From contig JAVHKY010000029.1 of assembly GCA_035079385.1 (NCBI GenBank), positions 2,108,001 to 2,172,000 of the forward strand: a DNA stretch of 64,000 bases, in the 5' to 3' direction. The position numbers and the translations under genes were made by a program. Source of the stretch: Aspidiotus rigidus (Eukaryota; Arthropoda; Insecta; Hemiptera; Diaspididae). A model generated the notes under the pieces. The model was not told the origin of the DNA. It was given only the letters and a program-made list of their open reading frames with translations, and did not search any database. The first letter of the stretch is position 1, and every line of letters starts with the position of its first letter. Shown piece after piece: positions 1 through 11,177 of the stretch.

Positions 1-231
1 GAAAAAAAAAATAGTTTGAGTGACTACTGATTATAGTTCCGGTGCTCTGCTCTGCAAAAAATGGTCAAATTGACTATAAAAAATAGTGAAGATGAATAAA
101 TTTTATCAATATTCAAAACTTTTTATCGTAAGTTGAACTATTTTTCGTAGTCAATTTGACCATTTTTTGCAGAGTAGAGCACCGAAACTATAATCAGTAG
201 TCATTCAAACTATTTTTTTTTCTCAGTGCTG
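1..231. mobile_element. Palindromic MITE, left end cut by window edge
   Basis: The first ~77 bases and the last ~90 bases of this stretch are inverted copies: the left arm with GCTCTGCTCTGCAAAAAATG is mirrored on the right by CATTTTTTGCAGAGTAGAGC. The right end continues to CTCAGTGCTG, so the full terminus is probably CAGCACTGAG and about nine bases of the left end lie before base 1. The AT-rich middle carries no ORF. It is a non-autonomous DNA transposon; the superfamily cannot be decided because no target duplication is visible. Confidence 0.8.
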
Positions 232-1109
232 TATCCTATAAATTACCTTTTAGTATGCTACACTATAATAATGTTAGGCTGATTTAGAGTTCCCCCGTCC
301 TAGCGTACAATAAAGTAGGCTATGGTAGGTTTGAACTAGGCTTAATTGGGCTATACTAGTTTTAAACGAGGCCCAACTTACGGCTATGCTAAGCTAGACT
401 ATTGGCTTCTGTCAAAAGAGAGGAATGTTGATGACGTCACAAACTGATGATGTTTCGGATGATAATGTCTCAAGGAGATTTGCGAGCGAGTCCTCAAAAG
501 CTATTCAACTTATGCTAAACTTACACTAGATTAAGAATGGGGGTGGACAAGTAGTGTGAGTCCCCGAAAGCTTGTTAGCTTAACGTACAGTATATTAGAA
601 TAAGAATAGGTATGGAGCGGAGAAACTTACTCCAATGTCTTCACCGGCATCCCAGCCATCTATTGGGAATCTGCAAGTCCAAGTCCGAGTTGATCTCCCC
701 CTCCCAGAAAATTTGCAAGGAGTCCTTGACTTGATCCTGAATAATTAGCACACTAGGCCAAGAATGAGGGCAGCCCAAAAGCTAGTTAGCTTTACAGAAA
801 GTAGAGTAGGCTTACACCAGACTAAGGGCCAGTTTGAACAATATTTTAAATTCAGTTTAAACTTTAAACGGAGATTAACTGTACCTTTATTAATGCATTG
901 CGGTTCCAAGGTGAGCGGAGAGTATTCCAAAGTATTTGAGAAAACATACAGGGATTTTCTGACCCGCTTTGAGGAGTGAGAGAATTTTTGACTTTCGAGC
1001 TTTACACATCATGAGGAGCATTTGAAACAAATTTAACTTTCAAACCATAAGTCATGAGAAGACGAAAATGAATGAAAAAAATTAGATGCTATTGCAGGAC
1101 TGCAATGGC
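232..1109. other. Intergenic DNA, no gene seen
   Basis: No ORF here looks like a known protein. One TGACGTCA palindrome lies at 432-439. Short degenerate phrases such as AAGCTAGTTAGCTT recur, which suggests old repeat DNA. Confidence 0.5.
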
Positions 1110-1615
1110 AGCGGGGAACCCGCTGTTCCGAGTCCCCTAGAGCCTGAAGTTTTTTCAAGTCCTAAAAATCATGACGTGACAACTTGAACGCGATGCAATT
1201 TCAAGGAAGCCGTCGTGGAGATCGGAATTTTTCCAAGTCCCCCTCCTGTCATATATAGCTCGGAGGTAGGATTTTTTCCAAGTCCCCTTCCTATCATAAT
1301 GGCTAGAGGGTCGAAATTTTCCCAAGTCCCCCTCCTATCATAAATAGGCTCGGAGATAGGAATTCTTCCAAGTCCCCTTCCTACCATATCTGGCTATTGG
1401 CTACATCAGGGTCGACATTTTTCCAAGTCCCCCTCCTATCATATATAGCTCGGAGGTCGGAATTTTTCCAAGTCCCGCTCCTATCGTATTAGCTCGAAAG
1501 TCGAATTTTTTCCAAGTCCCTCTCCCTTCTCCGTGACGTCATCAACCTCGCTCGCGCCCGCGGACGAAAATTTCCTGAGAGTACCCCCAACAAAAGGGAT
1601 AGCGGGTTCCTCGCT
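1110..1615. repeat. Composite repeat copy A with seven-unit internal array
   Basis: The ends are near-identical inverted 15-mers, AGCGGGGAACCCGCT at 1110-1124 and its complement (one mismatch) at 1601-1615. Between them lie a left flank (AGCCTGAAGTTTTTTCAAG from about 1140), then seven copies of a roughly 45-bp unit containing CCAAGTCC followed by CTCCTATCATATATAGCTCG (about 1197-1530), then a right flank with TGACGTCA at 1534-1541 and a GC-rich stretch. The same two flanks occur inverted at 61655-61880 around a single unit. No convincing target duplication or coding sequence was seen. The repeat class is not recognised. Confidence 0.75.
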
Positions 1616-1759
1616 AAAATTCTAATGTTTAAAGTAAATACATGGAATGGCCTTGTGGGGGCGTGTCGTAGGCCTGATTTACTTTAAGGACAGCAAAAAT
1701 GTTGACTACATTTTCACTCGGAAAAAACGTTTGCCGTCTGCCGTTCGGCTCGTTGGTAA

Positions 1760-2165
1760 AGCTCGGACCTCGAAAATTTTCCAAGTTCTTCTCCTATCAT
1801 CTAGGGGTTGGAGGGGCGGCCTATGATATCAAATTTGATGTCAGTTTTTTTTTCCCAAGTCTCCCTTCTATCATATATAGCTTGGGGTCGGGGCCTGTGA
1901 CACAATCTGATGACGTCATAGGTCAGCGTCGTGATGTCACAATATACATTTTTCTGATACCATGTGCACCATAACTAAGTCACCCTCTCCTACCCCTCCT
2001 ATCATATATAGCTCGGAGGTCGAAAATTTTCCGAGTCTCCCTCCTATCATATGTAGCTCTAAAGTCCGGATCTGTGACGTCACAATTTGCCTTGTGTCGT
2101 CTCAATCTGATGGCATCATAGATTCCCCATAAAACAGGTTCCCTCGTTTAACTCCGTTAAAGAAC
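1760..2165. repeat. Further 45-bp unit array and GTTCCCT module
   Basis: Degenerate copies of the CCAAGTCC / TATCATATATAGCTCG unit continue here (near 1780, 1855, 2000 and 2030), with TGACGTCA at 1911-1918 and 2075-2082. The stretch ends with the ACAGGTTCCCT...AACTCCGTTAA module near 2134, which recurs at 11.2, 12.4, 12.6, 13.6 and 57.8 kb. No coding potential was recognised. Confidence 0.7.
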
Positions 2166-2269
2166 CCGTGAGTTTTTTTTATGAAGAATCGTGGTTCCGA
2201 GGAGAGGAAGGCCACATACTGGAATCTTCTGTCCAGGAAATTAATGGAGGCGTGAACAGCAAGAAAGAA

Positions 2270-2351
2270 ACTGTTGCTTCTTTCTAATGGGGTCCGAACC
2301 TGGGACCTTTTGCGTACAAGGTGGTCGCTAAAGCCGCTCCGTCATTGAGGA
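2270..2351 (-). repeat. tRNA-derived SINE-like fragment
   Basis: On the minus strand this contains a tRNA B-box-like sequence, GGTTCGGACCCC (complement of 2289-2300), preceded by CCTTGTACGCAAAAGGTCCCA. The same head, CCTTGTACGC...CCAGGTTC, is found at 7.9 kb on the plus strand and in a diverged form at 2.36 kb. There is no full cloverleaf, so it is a tRNA-derived repeat, not a tRNA gene. Confidence 0.5.
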
Positions 2352-2404
2352 GTATGTGCTTCGCTTATACGTAAAAGGTCTCAGGTTCAAACTCCGTTGG
2401 AAAG
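2341..2404 (+). repeat. tRNA-derived SINE-like fragment, opposite orientation
   Basis: The plus-strand B-box-like sequence GGTTCAAACTCC lies at 2384-2395 after TTATACGTAAAAGGTCTCA, matching the neighbouring minus-strand copy. The two lie head to head, sharing CGTCATTGAGG. Confidence 0.45.
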
Positions 2405-2420
2405 TACTAAAAATTCGTGT

Positions 2421-5400
2421 ATTTTTCGTTGTTCCATAATTTTCTCTCTCACACCCTCAATTTCGTACATCTGGGAACATGACTGCTCTTATTTATTACT
2501 TGAGAAAATATCCATCTTTGAGTTCTATGTATATTATTTGTATGAGGGAACCTGAAAAGATTTTAACGTATGTGAGGGACTGTGGTGCTGAGGGAGGGAG
2601 CGGCTGTTTGGGAGAGTGTCATTCGGAAAATTATGTACGCATGTCAACGACTTCCTAGCTATTTATGTGAGAGAGCTCTGAGAAGTCATTTTATACCTAA
2701 ATGAGGACTCTTCTTAGCTCAATTAAAGCGCACCTAATGAAAGAGACCCTGCGAGTTTGTTTGCAGTTATGTAATTTTACCTCGTCGAAGGTCGCGAACA
2801 AGGAGTGAGTGGTAGTATGTCGTCATCCAGAAGCTCATTTCAAACTGCTCCACCAAACGTACAAATTAACGTGTCGATTTGATGCAGAAGGCTGAGAGGA
2901 AACGTTTGGACCTAATCACATCCCTTTTCTTTACTATTTATTTATAAAGTTCTATAATAGACAGACAAGTATACAAATATATTCTATACATCTTTTTAAT
3001 TCACGTATTCAAAATAGGCCTACTTAGCAGGGAGACACTTTAGTAGAACACATGCGGGTTACATCAAGAACGAAAATAACGTGCCTGATATTATGTCACC
3101 TGGCAGATTTTTACCTCATTCCAGCATCGAGACTTCACCCGAAAATTAATGCCTGAGTCAAATTTGTACGTAATTTCATTCTCGCACTCGAATATCTGCC
3201 GTTTTATCTATTTGTAAAATATAGGAACGTCGCATCTTATAAAAGTTATCGTTTAAGAGTGGGTTCGGCACACACGACGCGAAAATATTCTTCACTTTGG
3301 CTCGCAACATTGAGTGCTAATGAATTTCATTGTGTAAAAATATTCCAAAAGGTCTTTATTGCTTTTACACTTCTGAGTCACCTATGCGGCGCAATGCAGT
3401 AAAGAAATACGGATTATAGCTTCCTGTAATTTGGCAGAGATACAGAATGCCATATTTCCGGAGCAATAATCAAAAATAAGTAACGTACTATACAAGTGCT
3501 GCACTGCGTATTATATCGGTGATGTAAAATTGAAGAAGTAAGATACGAGATATGCGGGGACAAGCTCGCTAGAAACTGGAGTTTTATAAAATTTGTATAA
3601 CTTTTGGAAAAACTCAGATTAAAGAATGCTATACTATGACTGAGGTTAGTGTCACGTTGATATTTTGAACAATCAATGTACGCTTTTCACAACGACCATT
3701 CATGACATTGTTTACAAAACCGAAGAAACGCGACGGATGTCTGTATTTAATGTAGACAGAAGACTATTTTAATTATGTAGACAAGGTTGGATGGTCTCCT
3801 TCCCCAGTAGTAGGCTGTCGTAATACTGTGTGGAAAAGCCAGGCATGTATGGCCATGAGTTCAGTTGTAAATATGGAGGCCATGTTACGGATTTGTCCGT
3901 CGATGGAGTATGCGTGACCAGATTTGTTAGATGGTTTAGACACAATCGGTGAGGCAAGAGTGTAGCCAGGATATTCTTAAATTAATTTTTTGATAAAAAA
4001 TGACAGAGCCATTGTAGAATCTGGTATTGCTTGAGAAAATCACATGTAAGGCTACGAGAGGAAGGAAAACGTCAATGCTGATGGCCGAAATATAGATACA
4101 GACACGCTGTATTCTCGTATATATAAATAAATAACACCTAAGATGAGAAAACTCCTTGCAGAGAGCGATCTCCCTGCAAGGGCTAGTCTCTAATATTGCC
4201 TTTTCCGCGTTAATAAACACGCCCCAGGAAGTAAGTTTCCAATGGGGACCCCCCGCAAAAAAAAAAACAGGTTTGTCGCGTATATCGTACGTACATTACA
4301 CCCTTGTCTTTGAATTTTTTTCAAAACTTGCTAGATCTCCTAGTATTAGTGTTAACTAGATTAAGGGACGTGGCCCGTTTGATGACGTCAAAGGGTGAGT
4401 AGTTTTCAAAGTTTTATCTTCTAGTAGCAGAGGTACCAATCACTTCAGGCTCTTTATGTGTAAGAAGGTTTGACTTTGAAACTGTATAATATTACTTGAA
4501 AGGAAAGGACCTCGAGAAAATTTTAACCTTTAAGCTATAGCTGAAATCAAAGGGTGCTTAGACATTTCCACAAACTCCTGCCTGCAAGAATAGCGCTACT
4601 GTCTCATTCAAACTTCAAAGACAAGCTCCACCAACGATAAACTGTCATCTCAAACTATTGCAACAACAAAATCTTTGCCACATTAATTTTCGGTAAAATC
4701 GATATCAAAAGTCGTACAGAAACGATCCTTTAAAACCGACGCAGCCTACGATGACAGTAATCCTACCAGTCGTTCGTTTTCGTTTTAGTTTCTTTCTTTA
4801 ATTTTGGAAAATCGAATTCCTTTCGCGTGACTCGAATATTTGTTTTTACAAATCCTACCGTCGCCCATAGAACCGAAATAGAGCAATAGAAGTGCACAGA
4901 ATAGACTGAAAAATCGTCCCACTCAGTCAAGAAAGATTGATTTGATGGAGTTAACCGTCCTTGCTCAAGATAGAGATAAAATCCTTACCAACGTAGTGCG
5001 TATACCAATAAGTTGAAAGACATAAAATTGGAAAGACGACAACGACGGCAACAAAAAACGTACTTTAGCTTAGTTTTAGAGCACATTTCCTTTTAAATTG
5101 AGCTTAATCAATTCCGTGTACCCTTTTTTCTTTTTTTTTTTTTTTCACCTTTCAACGCGTTCTCTACTATAGAGTGACGAAGTTGAAGCCGATCTTGACA
5201 AGTTTGTTATACTGCATTGGCTTTCCGCAACGTCTTCCATCTACGGTGGATCCACTCTATTTTTATATACCTGCGCTAATATCCACTTTATTTCCAATTT
5301 GTTTCAAACCTATTACGCATATATACTGAAAATCCGTCTATGAACTTGCGGTTAATATCTTCTTTTTCAGTCATTTACATATTTTACCGTTTTCGATCAA

Positions 5401-5589
5401 TTGCGCAGCCAATAATAATGCGCTTCAGATTGGATTAATGAGAATGGTATTTTTATTTACTCATTTTAAAAAAAGACGAGAGGTGCACTACATTTTCAAC
5501 ACGAATGTACGATCATTTTTATGCACAGATTTTGTAGTGTACTTTATTATTTTATTTTTACGAGCAGTCTAGCTACGCTGAAGAATTAC
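2421..5589. other. Intergenic DNA, no gene seen
   Basis: AT-rich unique-looking sequence. Short ORFs around 3.8-4.3 kb have no recognisable domains and overlap in several frames, as expected by chance. A TGACGTCA lies at 4383-4390. Confidence 0.4.
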
Positions 5590-6025
5590 ACCCCATTTCA
5601 ATCACCTTCTGCTCGGTTTACATCCTCCCTTCACGTAATACCAATTCTACTGAGATAACTGCCCCGGCATTCCTACACACCTTAACTCCACCTATGGAAC
5701 TCTCTCAGCAATCGATCTCTCCTTCTCCTCACTCTCCCTTTCACTAAAACTTGTATGGTCAACCCACCCAGATCTGTGTGACAGTGATTATTTTCCCTCT
5801 CTCAAAAAATCCCACCTCGTTCTCCCGCTGGCTCATAGACAGAGCAAACTGGCCACGCTTCTACGACCTCACGTCAAATACTACAGCCCTCTCGAACGTC
5901 TCAGAGCCCTCTACCACTCTGGAATCCTTCACCAACTTTATCATCACTGCTGCAGAATCATCCATACCTCGCACTAAAGGCACTCACAAACCTAACTAAG
6001 TCCCATGGTGGTCAGATGAAATTCC
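5590..6025 (+). pseudogene. Non-LTR retrotransposon endonuclease fragment
   Basis: The sequence across two frames resembles the C-terminal part of the apurinic-type endonuclease of I/Jockey-like elements: LSAIDLSLL-like text near 5700, a possible THPDLCDSD segment near 5765, then SFSRWLIDRANWPRFYD and TLESFTNFIITAAESSIP, ending PWWSDE near 6003-6020. The reading frame is interrupted (frameshift near 5790-5800 and a stop at 5997), so it is dead. No reverse transcriptase follows; a MITE lies 270 bp downstream. Recognition rests on motif memory of this element class, not on an alignment. Confidence 0.7.
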
Positions 6026-6298
6026 GCAAAAAAGTCTACGTTATTAGAATTGAAGAACTTCAAATTCAACTTCCTATAAATGATTTCAAAATTCGTATTT
6101 CTTATACTGTGAGCAACACCAGTCACATATCCTTCGCCGTTTTCTTTAACCAACTTTGAATGCCCTGCAAAACTGTATAGCCTTAATCTTTGCAACATCA
6201 ATTCGCAATGAGGTACAACGTGGAGTGCAATTTAAACATTTTCTCTTGAGCACCAGACAACCTCTAGACATTATTTTGTCTTCTCAGATTTCAAGCTA

Positions 6299-6421
6299 TA
6301 CTCTGTTCACATTAAGGAAGGATAGAAATATGACCTCGAGAACGGAACGCTCCGGGTAATTTTAATCTACCGTTCCGTTCTCAAGGTCATATTTCTATCC
6401 TTCCTTAATGTGAACAGAGTA
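6299..6421. mobile_element. Palindromic MITE (GTTCACATTAAGGAAGG family)
   Basis: It is a near-perfect palindrome: CTCTGTTCACATTAAGGAAG at 6301 is mirrored by CTTCCTTAATGTGAACAGAG ending at 6420, with matching inner arms GAGAACGGAACG and CGTTCCGTTCTC. The centre is about 16 bases. The flanks read TA on both sides (6297-6298 and 6422-6423), which would fit a Tc1/mariner-type target, although the palindrome extends one base further. A second, damaged copy is at 28083-28174. Confidence 0.85.
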
Positions 6422-6424
6422 TAG

Positions 6425-7079
6425 ATTGTCATTTATTTGTAAGATCAAACTTGTCCAAATTAACATGTACAGTATATGTTTTTGAGTGGGGGTCAACAGC
6501 GAATTCGAGTGATACTGATTTTACGCTTGACCTTGACTTACTCTGAGGAGAAAAACGTTGATCTTCTAGCTAAATATGGTTATGTCAGTATAGTTCTTTC
6601 ATATGTCCATGTATGGAGAGGGTTTTGAACTCCATTTATAAAGACTGGGTAAGATTTACGCTAAGGAAGCTAGGACTGAGTGAACAAGAAGATAAACGTC
6701 GCAAAATTATTGAGCAGGCCGTATTTTAGATCATATGGGTTGCATTTCATTCGCGGATCGTAGGTTGCCCCTGCACGCGCCAGCTTATGACTATGAAAGC
6801 TTAGGCTGAACCTACGCAAGGTAAGGAGGAGGAAAGACTTTTGATGGTAACAACAAATCCGCCAGGTGGACTCGGACTGGAGGTGGAACGTACCCATTTA
6901 CTTAGCTTAATGCCAACGAGCTAGGGTGACGAAATGTTCGCCCATGAAATAGACTCTCCAAACTTCACAAAGCCAGAGTCCCACTGCGCCTTTAAAGCGC
7001 CTACGCCTCATCTCGTTTCCTTGCCAATATTCTGCAAAACATCCACGATGATGATATGAATATCCCATCAGCTCAAGTA
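6425..7079. other. Intergenic DNA, no gene seen
   Basis: No recognisable coding or structured element was found between the MITE and the Penelope-like fragment. Confidence 0.4.
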
Positions 7080-7490
7080 CTTCAGGAGAGGATTTTCAGA
7101 CCTTCAGCTGAATGATGATCACATTATGGTATCCTTCGCTTTTCACCTCACTTCCAGAGCCTCACTCACCATTCGAATTGTTAAGAAGCGCTGGGTTGAT
7201 CTAAAAAACATATGGACCGGCATAAATGAAAAAATCATTCTTTCGGAAAAAGTATACTGTTAATTCAATGAAACTTATCGCTCACAAATTGAAGGTCCAC
7301 CAATGGGAGGTCCTTTATCTCTTGTGCTGTCCTCTCTTGATAACCAAATTCGCATCTCTTTCGGTAGTCACAACACAATGTACCAAAATCTGTTTTCCAA
7401 AACCAAAGACAAGCAAGATCCTAGCTCCCTCATTAAACTCTGGTGTCGTGTACAGGATTCACTGCTCTAAAACGACGAAGGGGGCTAATT
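7080..7490 (+). pseudogene. Penelope-like retroelement fragment
   Basis: The plus strand encodes pieces of a Penelope-like reverse transcriptase in shifting frames: KKRWVDLKNIW near 7185, then FNETYRSQIEGPPMGGPLS near 7265-7330, which is the family's (Q)xGxxMGSPLSP signature in diverged form. It jumps to SLNSGVVYRIHC near 7430-7470, the sequence that normally opens the GIY-YIG endonuclease domain. The catalytic YADD region between them is missing, so the element is deleted internally as well as frameshifted. Two further Penelope-like fragments lie at 53.8 and 61.0 kb. Confidence 0.75.
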
Positions 7491-7499
7491 AGTGAAGAA

Positions 7500-8769
7500 C
7501 TTTTAGTTGTGTGGTGAATAGTAGTCCCGAGAGAGTGTTTAGAAAAAAATCTTTGAATGTGACCATAGATATCCGACGAAGTGGGTATAAGAATTTGTCT
7601 AAAATTTATTAGAAAAATTGCGATTTTTGAGTTATATAAATGAGCAAAGAGACTTGAATAATACCTCTGGCTTCAAGCCAAGATTTGACAAAATTTTGCA
7701 GATTACTAAATGAGTACCTTTAAAAAAACTATGGAAATTATGGAACTTGGTACGACTTTATTATATACCATGATCTAATTCGACCAACTCTCATCTATCA
7801 CACCTTCTCCTTAATAACGAAGAGTCTCAACGTCATCATTCGACCTTTTCTCCTACCGATTGTTTCAACTACCTCAGTGGCGGGATGGTTTTGGCGGTTG
7901 CCTTGTACGCGACAAGTTCCAGGTTCAAATTCCAGTGGAAAGGAACGTACGTCCCTTAGTAATGCCATTCAAAGCCAGTGTTGGAGGTCATTTTGTACTA
8001 AACCTAAATTTAAAATAATCTTCTAAAAGTAAAGTAACTTAAGCAAACCTATATCAAGTTACATGCAGAACGCAAAAGTGTAATTAAGTACACGCACATA
8101 AAACTTTAAGCTTAACATTTTTCTGAGTTTACGGTGAAAGGTGAATTACAATTATTACTAGCAAGGTACGACCATAAGAAATGGGTTTTTGATGAGATTG
8201 CCATTTATAATGAGAGCTTATTATTGCTGAGCAAATTCAAACAAAAAAAGCTTTGTTCCACATCGTGCACGTGCTATCCTTTACTCATGGTACTTGTAGG
8301 AAATCTGAAACTTTTTATATTGAGGATACGCTTAATTTGAAAGTCACCAGGGAATAGAAATAAGCGACGTACGTGTGTAGTATTCTAAAAAACCCACGTA
8401 GTTGGACTTCATAATGGTATGGTGAAAGTGGGCTCTTGAGAAAGCCGCATGAATTATCAAGCTGAAAACAAGTCCTCAAAAATATTTATTAATTGTCGTG
8501 AAGCACAGTTTTTGCAAAGAATATTCTCAAGCGGTTAGACAATTCGGAAAAATTGGATCAGCAATTTGAAAAGAGATTTGAAAGAATTTTAGCGTCCTCC
8601 TTGGTGATGGCATTGCTGCTCGCAAGATTAAGTATAGTTATGGTGTCAGTGATATGTATGTTTAGTATCAAAAGGTCCGCGGACTTTCGTGTCCTTATAT
8701 AGCGCTTTCCCTGATTATGACGCAGCCGATCAGATTGGGTGAAACATTGGCGTCTGATATGGATGATGT
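7500..8769. other. Intergenic DNA with a SINE-like piece
   Basis: Nothing coding was recognised. A tRNA-derived SINE-like segment at 7872-7940 is listed separately. Confidence 0.4.
7872..7940 (+). repeat. tRNA-derived SINE-like fragment
   Basis: An A-box-like CTCAGTGGCGGGATGG near 7873 is followed 50 bases later by the B-box-like GGTTCAAATTCC at 7922-7933, about the spacing of an RNA polymerase III promoter. The text CCTTGTACGC..CCAGGTTC matches the two pieces at 2.3 kb. It lacks a proper acceptor stem, so it is not a tRNA gene. Confidence 0.55.
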
Positions 8770-9075
8770 TTAAGCCTCCAACGATACGGGCTGTCCCGTA
8801 TGTGCGCGTATCAGCTTCAGACGACTGCCTCTTCTCTCATCATGACGTTGCTGCCTCTGCTTGAGTAAAGCCACGGCATAGGTAATCCTTGAGCCAGAAA
8901 CGATATGGCCGTACATATCATCTAATTTTGAGATATCGTAAGGTGTAGCGCCTACATTAACGTTTCCAACATATGCGGCTAAAATTTCGACTTTACATGC
9001 AGTGAAACGAGAATTTTTTTCAAATTGAGGTTCAGATTTTTTCAACGGCCCTTTCGAGAAATCGTCTCGCAACAT
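8770..9075 (-). CDS. Hypothetical 101-aa ORF of unlike composition
   Basis: A complete ATG-to-TAA frame encodes 101 residues. I do not recognise the product. The middle reads VEILAAYVGNVNV, which loosely recalls the N-terminal EIVxAYVxNNxV segment of the alphaproteobacterial MucR/Ros regulator family, but the zinc-finger part of that family is absent and the similarity is weak. The C-terminal third is rich in Arg and Gln (LLKQRQQRHDERRGSRLK). The ORF and the ~100 bp beyond its stop look richer in G+C than the flanks, which is compatible with a transferred fragment or simply a chance ORF. No promoter or introns could be assigned. Confidence 0.25.
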   Translation of the reverse strand: MLRDDFSKGPLKKSEPQFEKNSRFTACKVEILAAYVGNVNVGATPYDISKLDDMYGHIVSGSRITYAVALLKQRQQRHDERRGSRLKLIRAHTGQPVSLEA

Positions 9076-11177
9076 AATTATTTATGGGGTATATTTCAGA
9101 TTCTCATTCGTAACATCGTCTAGAAAACTCACCTCATTACAAAGCCGAGTCGGTAGAATTATACCTCAGTGCCTCTATCGAATCACTCAATTATTTTTAA
9201 AAGAATTCAGTACCTAGATTATTCTCGTAGTATAAAAGAAAATCTTAATGGCAGGCGTGAATTTAAAATTCACATTGGGAGGGGGATATTCCATTGTTAA
9301 AAATTGTATGATTCGAGCATTTTTTGGAGGTTTGAGCGGCCTCAACACCTTCCTTCCTCCCCGTAAATGCCGGTCGCAATCACGGTAAGAAAAAAATTTG
9401 GGGGCTGCGGGGTTTGGAAAAAAATGTAATGTTACGAAGCTCAAAAATTTTTACTCAAAACAAAAGACTTTCTTACCTGATGAACTTACGTACAACGAAA
9501 CAGGAGGAAAAGTAGAAGTCTAGTCGAGCAGACGAGGAACACCTGTTAAAAACTGCGGTCACATTACATTACGAAATATACTCTTCGACTTACGAGGAGG
9601 AGAAAAGATTGGTTAAAAAATACGCGTAAAAAAAATTATTTATTCATCTACGAGTAGGTACAAAATGGAAATATATAAGATTAGAGACGAGTAAAAATTT
9701 GCAAAAAAAAAAATATATCGTCAAGGTAATAAAAAGTTTCTACATCTACGTAGCGGCGAACGCAAAGACCGCAGTACATTACATTTTCTACTCGCTTTCG
9801 TTTCTGTTTACTCATTCAAAAAGGGAATATCCTTTCCAATTTACGTCCTTCCTCCCTTTTTCCCGCCTCACGCGTCTGGATTTTCGGAAAACCGGGGAAT
9901 CGATCGATACACACTCCGTGCGAAGCCCATGGTTGCGCGAACTCCGCATTTCCAGATAGCCTATCGTCAGTTGACGTGCACTCGCGAGTTCGAACATTTT
10001 TCAACTGTTACGCAGCTCCGCCCGGGGTCAACATACAAGCATCGGGGGCGGTGTATCTTTATGCGAATTCAAATTATATAGGTACTTTCGTATTTACGAG
10101 CTGGCTTTCTCAGACAGAGCGCTCGTGTATATGTGGTATTACTATGTACACGTAAGTCGGCATACTTAATACCGTAGTTTTTACACACTCGCGACGAGTC
10201 GTAAAGATCCGAGATACCGGTAACGTGGTTTGTTAGACGAGAATATTACGCCGTATTGACTGACATTATCATCAAGCACTATACGTACTCTTTCTGCCCA
10301 GTACAGCATTGCGGAATTTTCTTTATCTTGGTCGCTAGGCCCCGTCCTAAGTACCCAACCCGCTATAAAATTCGTGTACTACGACTACTCGAACTCGAGA
10401 ATGTGAATGAGAGGGTAGAAGACGACACGAGATAGTAAACTACAAAACCAGCGTACTCTAACCGTTATAAAAAAAGTTGCCAATCATCTCATAAAAACCA
10501 TCATCTTATAGTAAAGGTCCGTCGTGATCAAGGTTGGGGTAGTCTCATTTATTCCTTCACACACTTTTCAACATTGCCAAATATTTTACAACACTTTCAC
10601 TCTGAATATTCTATTCAGAATTTGATAGAATAGATTCGCGAACTTATGACTCAATCACCTCCTCCCTCTTCCGATTCTAATTGATATCTACTTTATTCAC
10701 AAATATAGTCTTTGTCCAACCTTTCGATGGACTTATGTGGGATACACTTCAAATTTATCTATCTGTTCAAAAATAAAATTCATAAATTTTTTGAAGGTCT
10801 TCCTACGAGTTTTCCTGTAGTTCCTCCCACTCTTCAGAAATTTTCGAGGTACTCATTTCCGACCAGCATAAACATGTAAATAACAGGGTTTAGACTAGAT
10901 ATCCATATGTACGCAGCGCCTTAGCTTGTAAATCAATCACATCCAATATTTTTTTCGGTCATTCGGCGCTCATTCAGAAGAGTGAGTGTGGTAATTGCCA
11001 CATTGCCACCCCATAGTTTCGACCCTCTCATCGGATCTATATTTATTGCAAGAATTTCTTTACGCTGACGATATTTTGGAACTACTAATGCCTAAAAATC
11101 CAGGAACAGATTTACAAGATGATTTTGGGAGAAGTTCACGACGTTTTTGCTATTTGACAAGCAAAAAAAAAGACAGC
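9076..11177. other. Intergenic DNA, no gene seen
   Basis: Small ORFs overlap on both strands at 9.8-10.0 kb without recognisable domains. That patch is more GC-rich (CGCGAACTCCGC, CCGCCCGGGG) and could be a promoter or untranslated exon, but no gene can be attached to it. Confidence 0.35.

Noticed and set aside
9812..10004. Overlapping short ORFs in a GC-richer patch
   Set aside because: Three frames are open at once, which follows from composition, and none has a recognisable motif.
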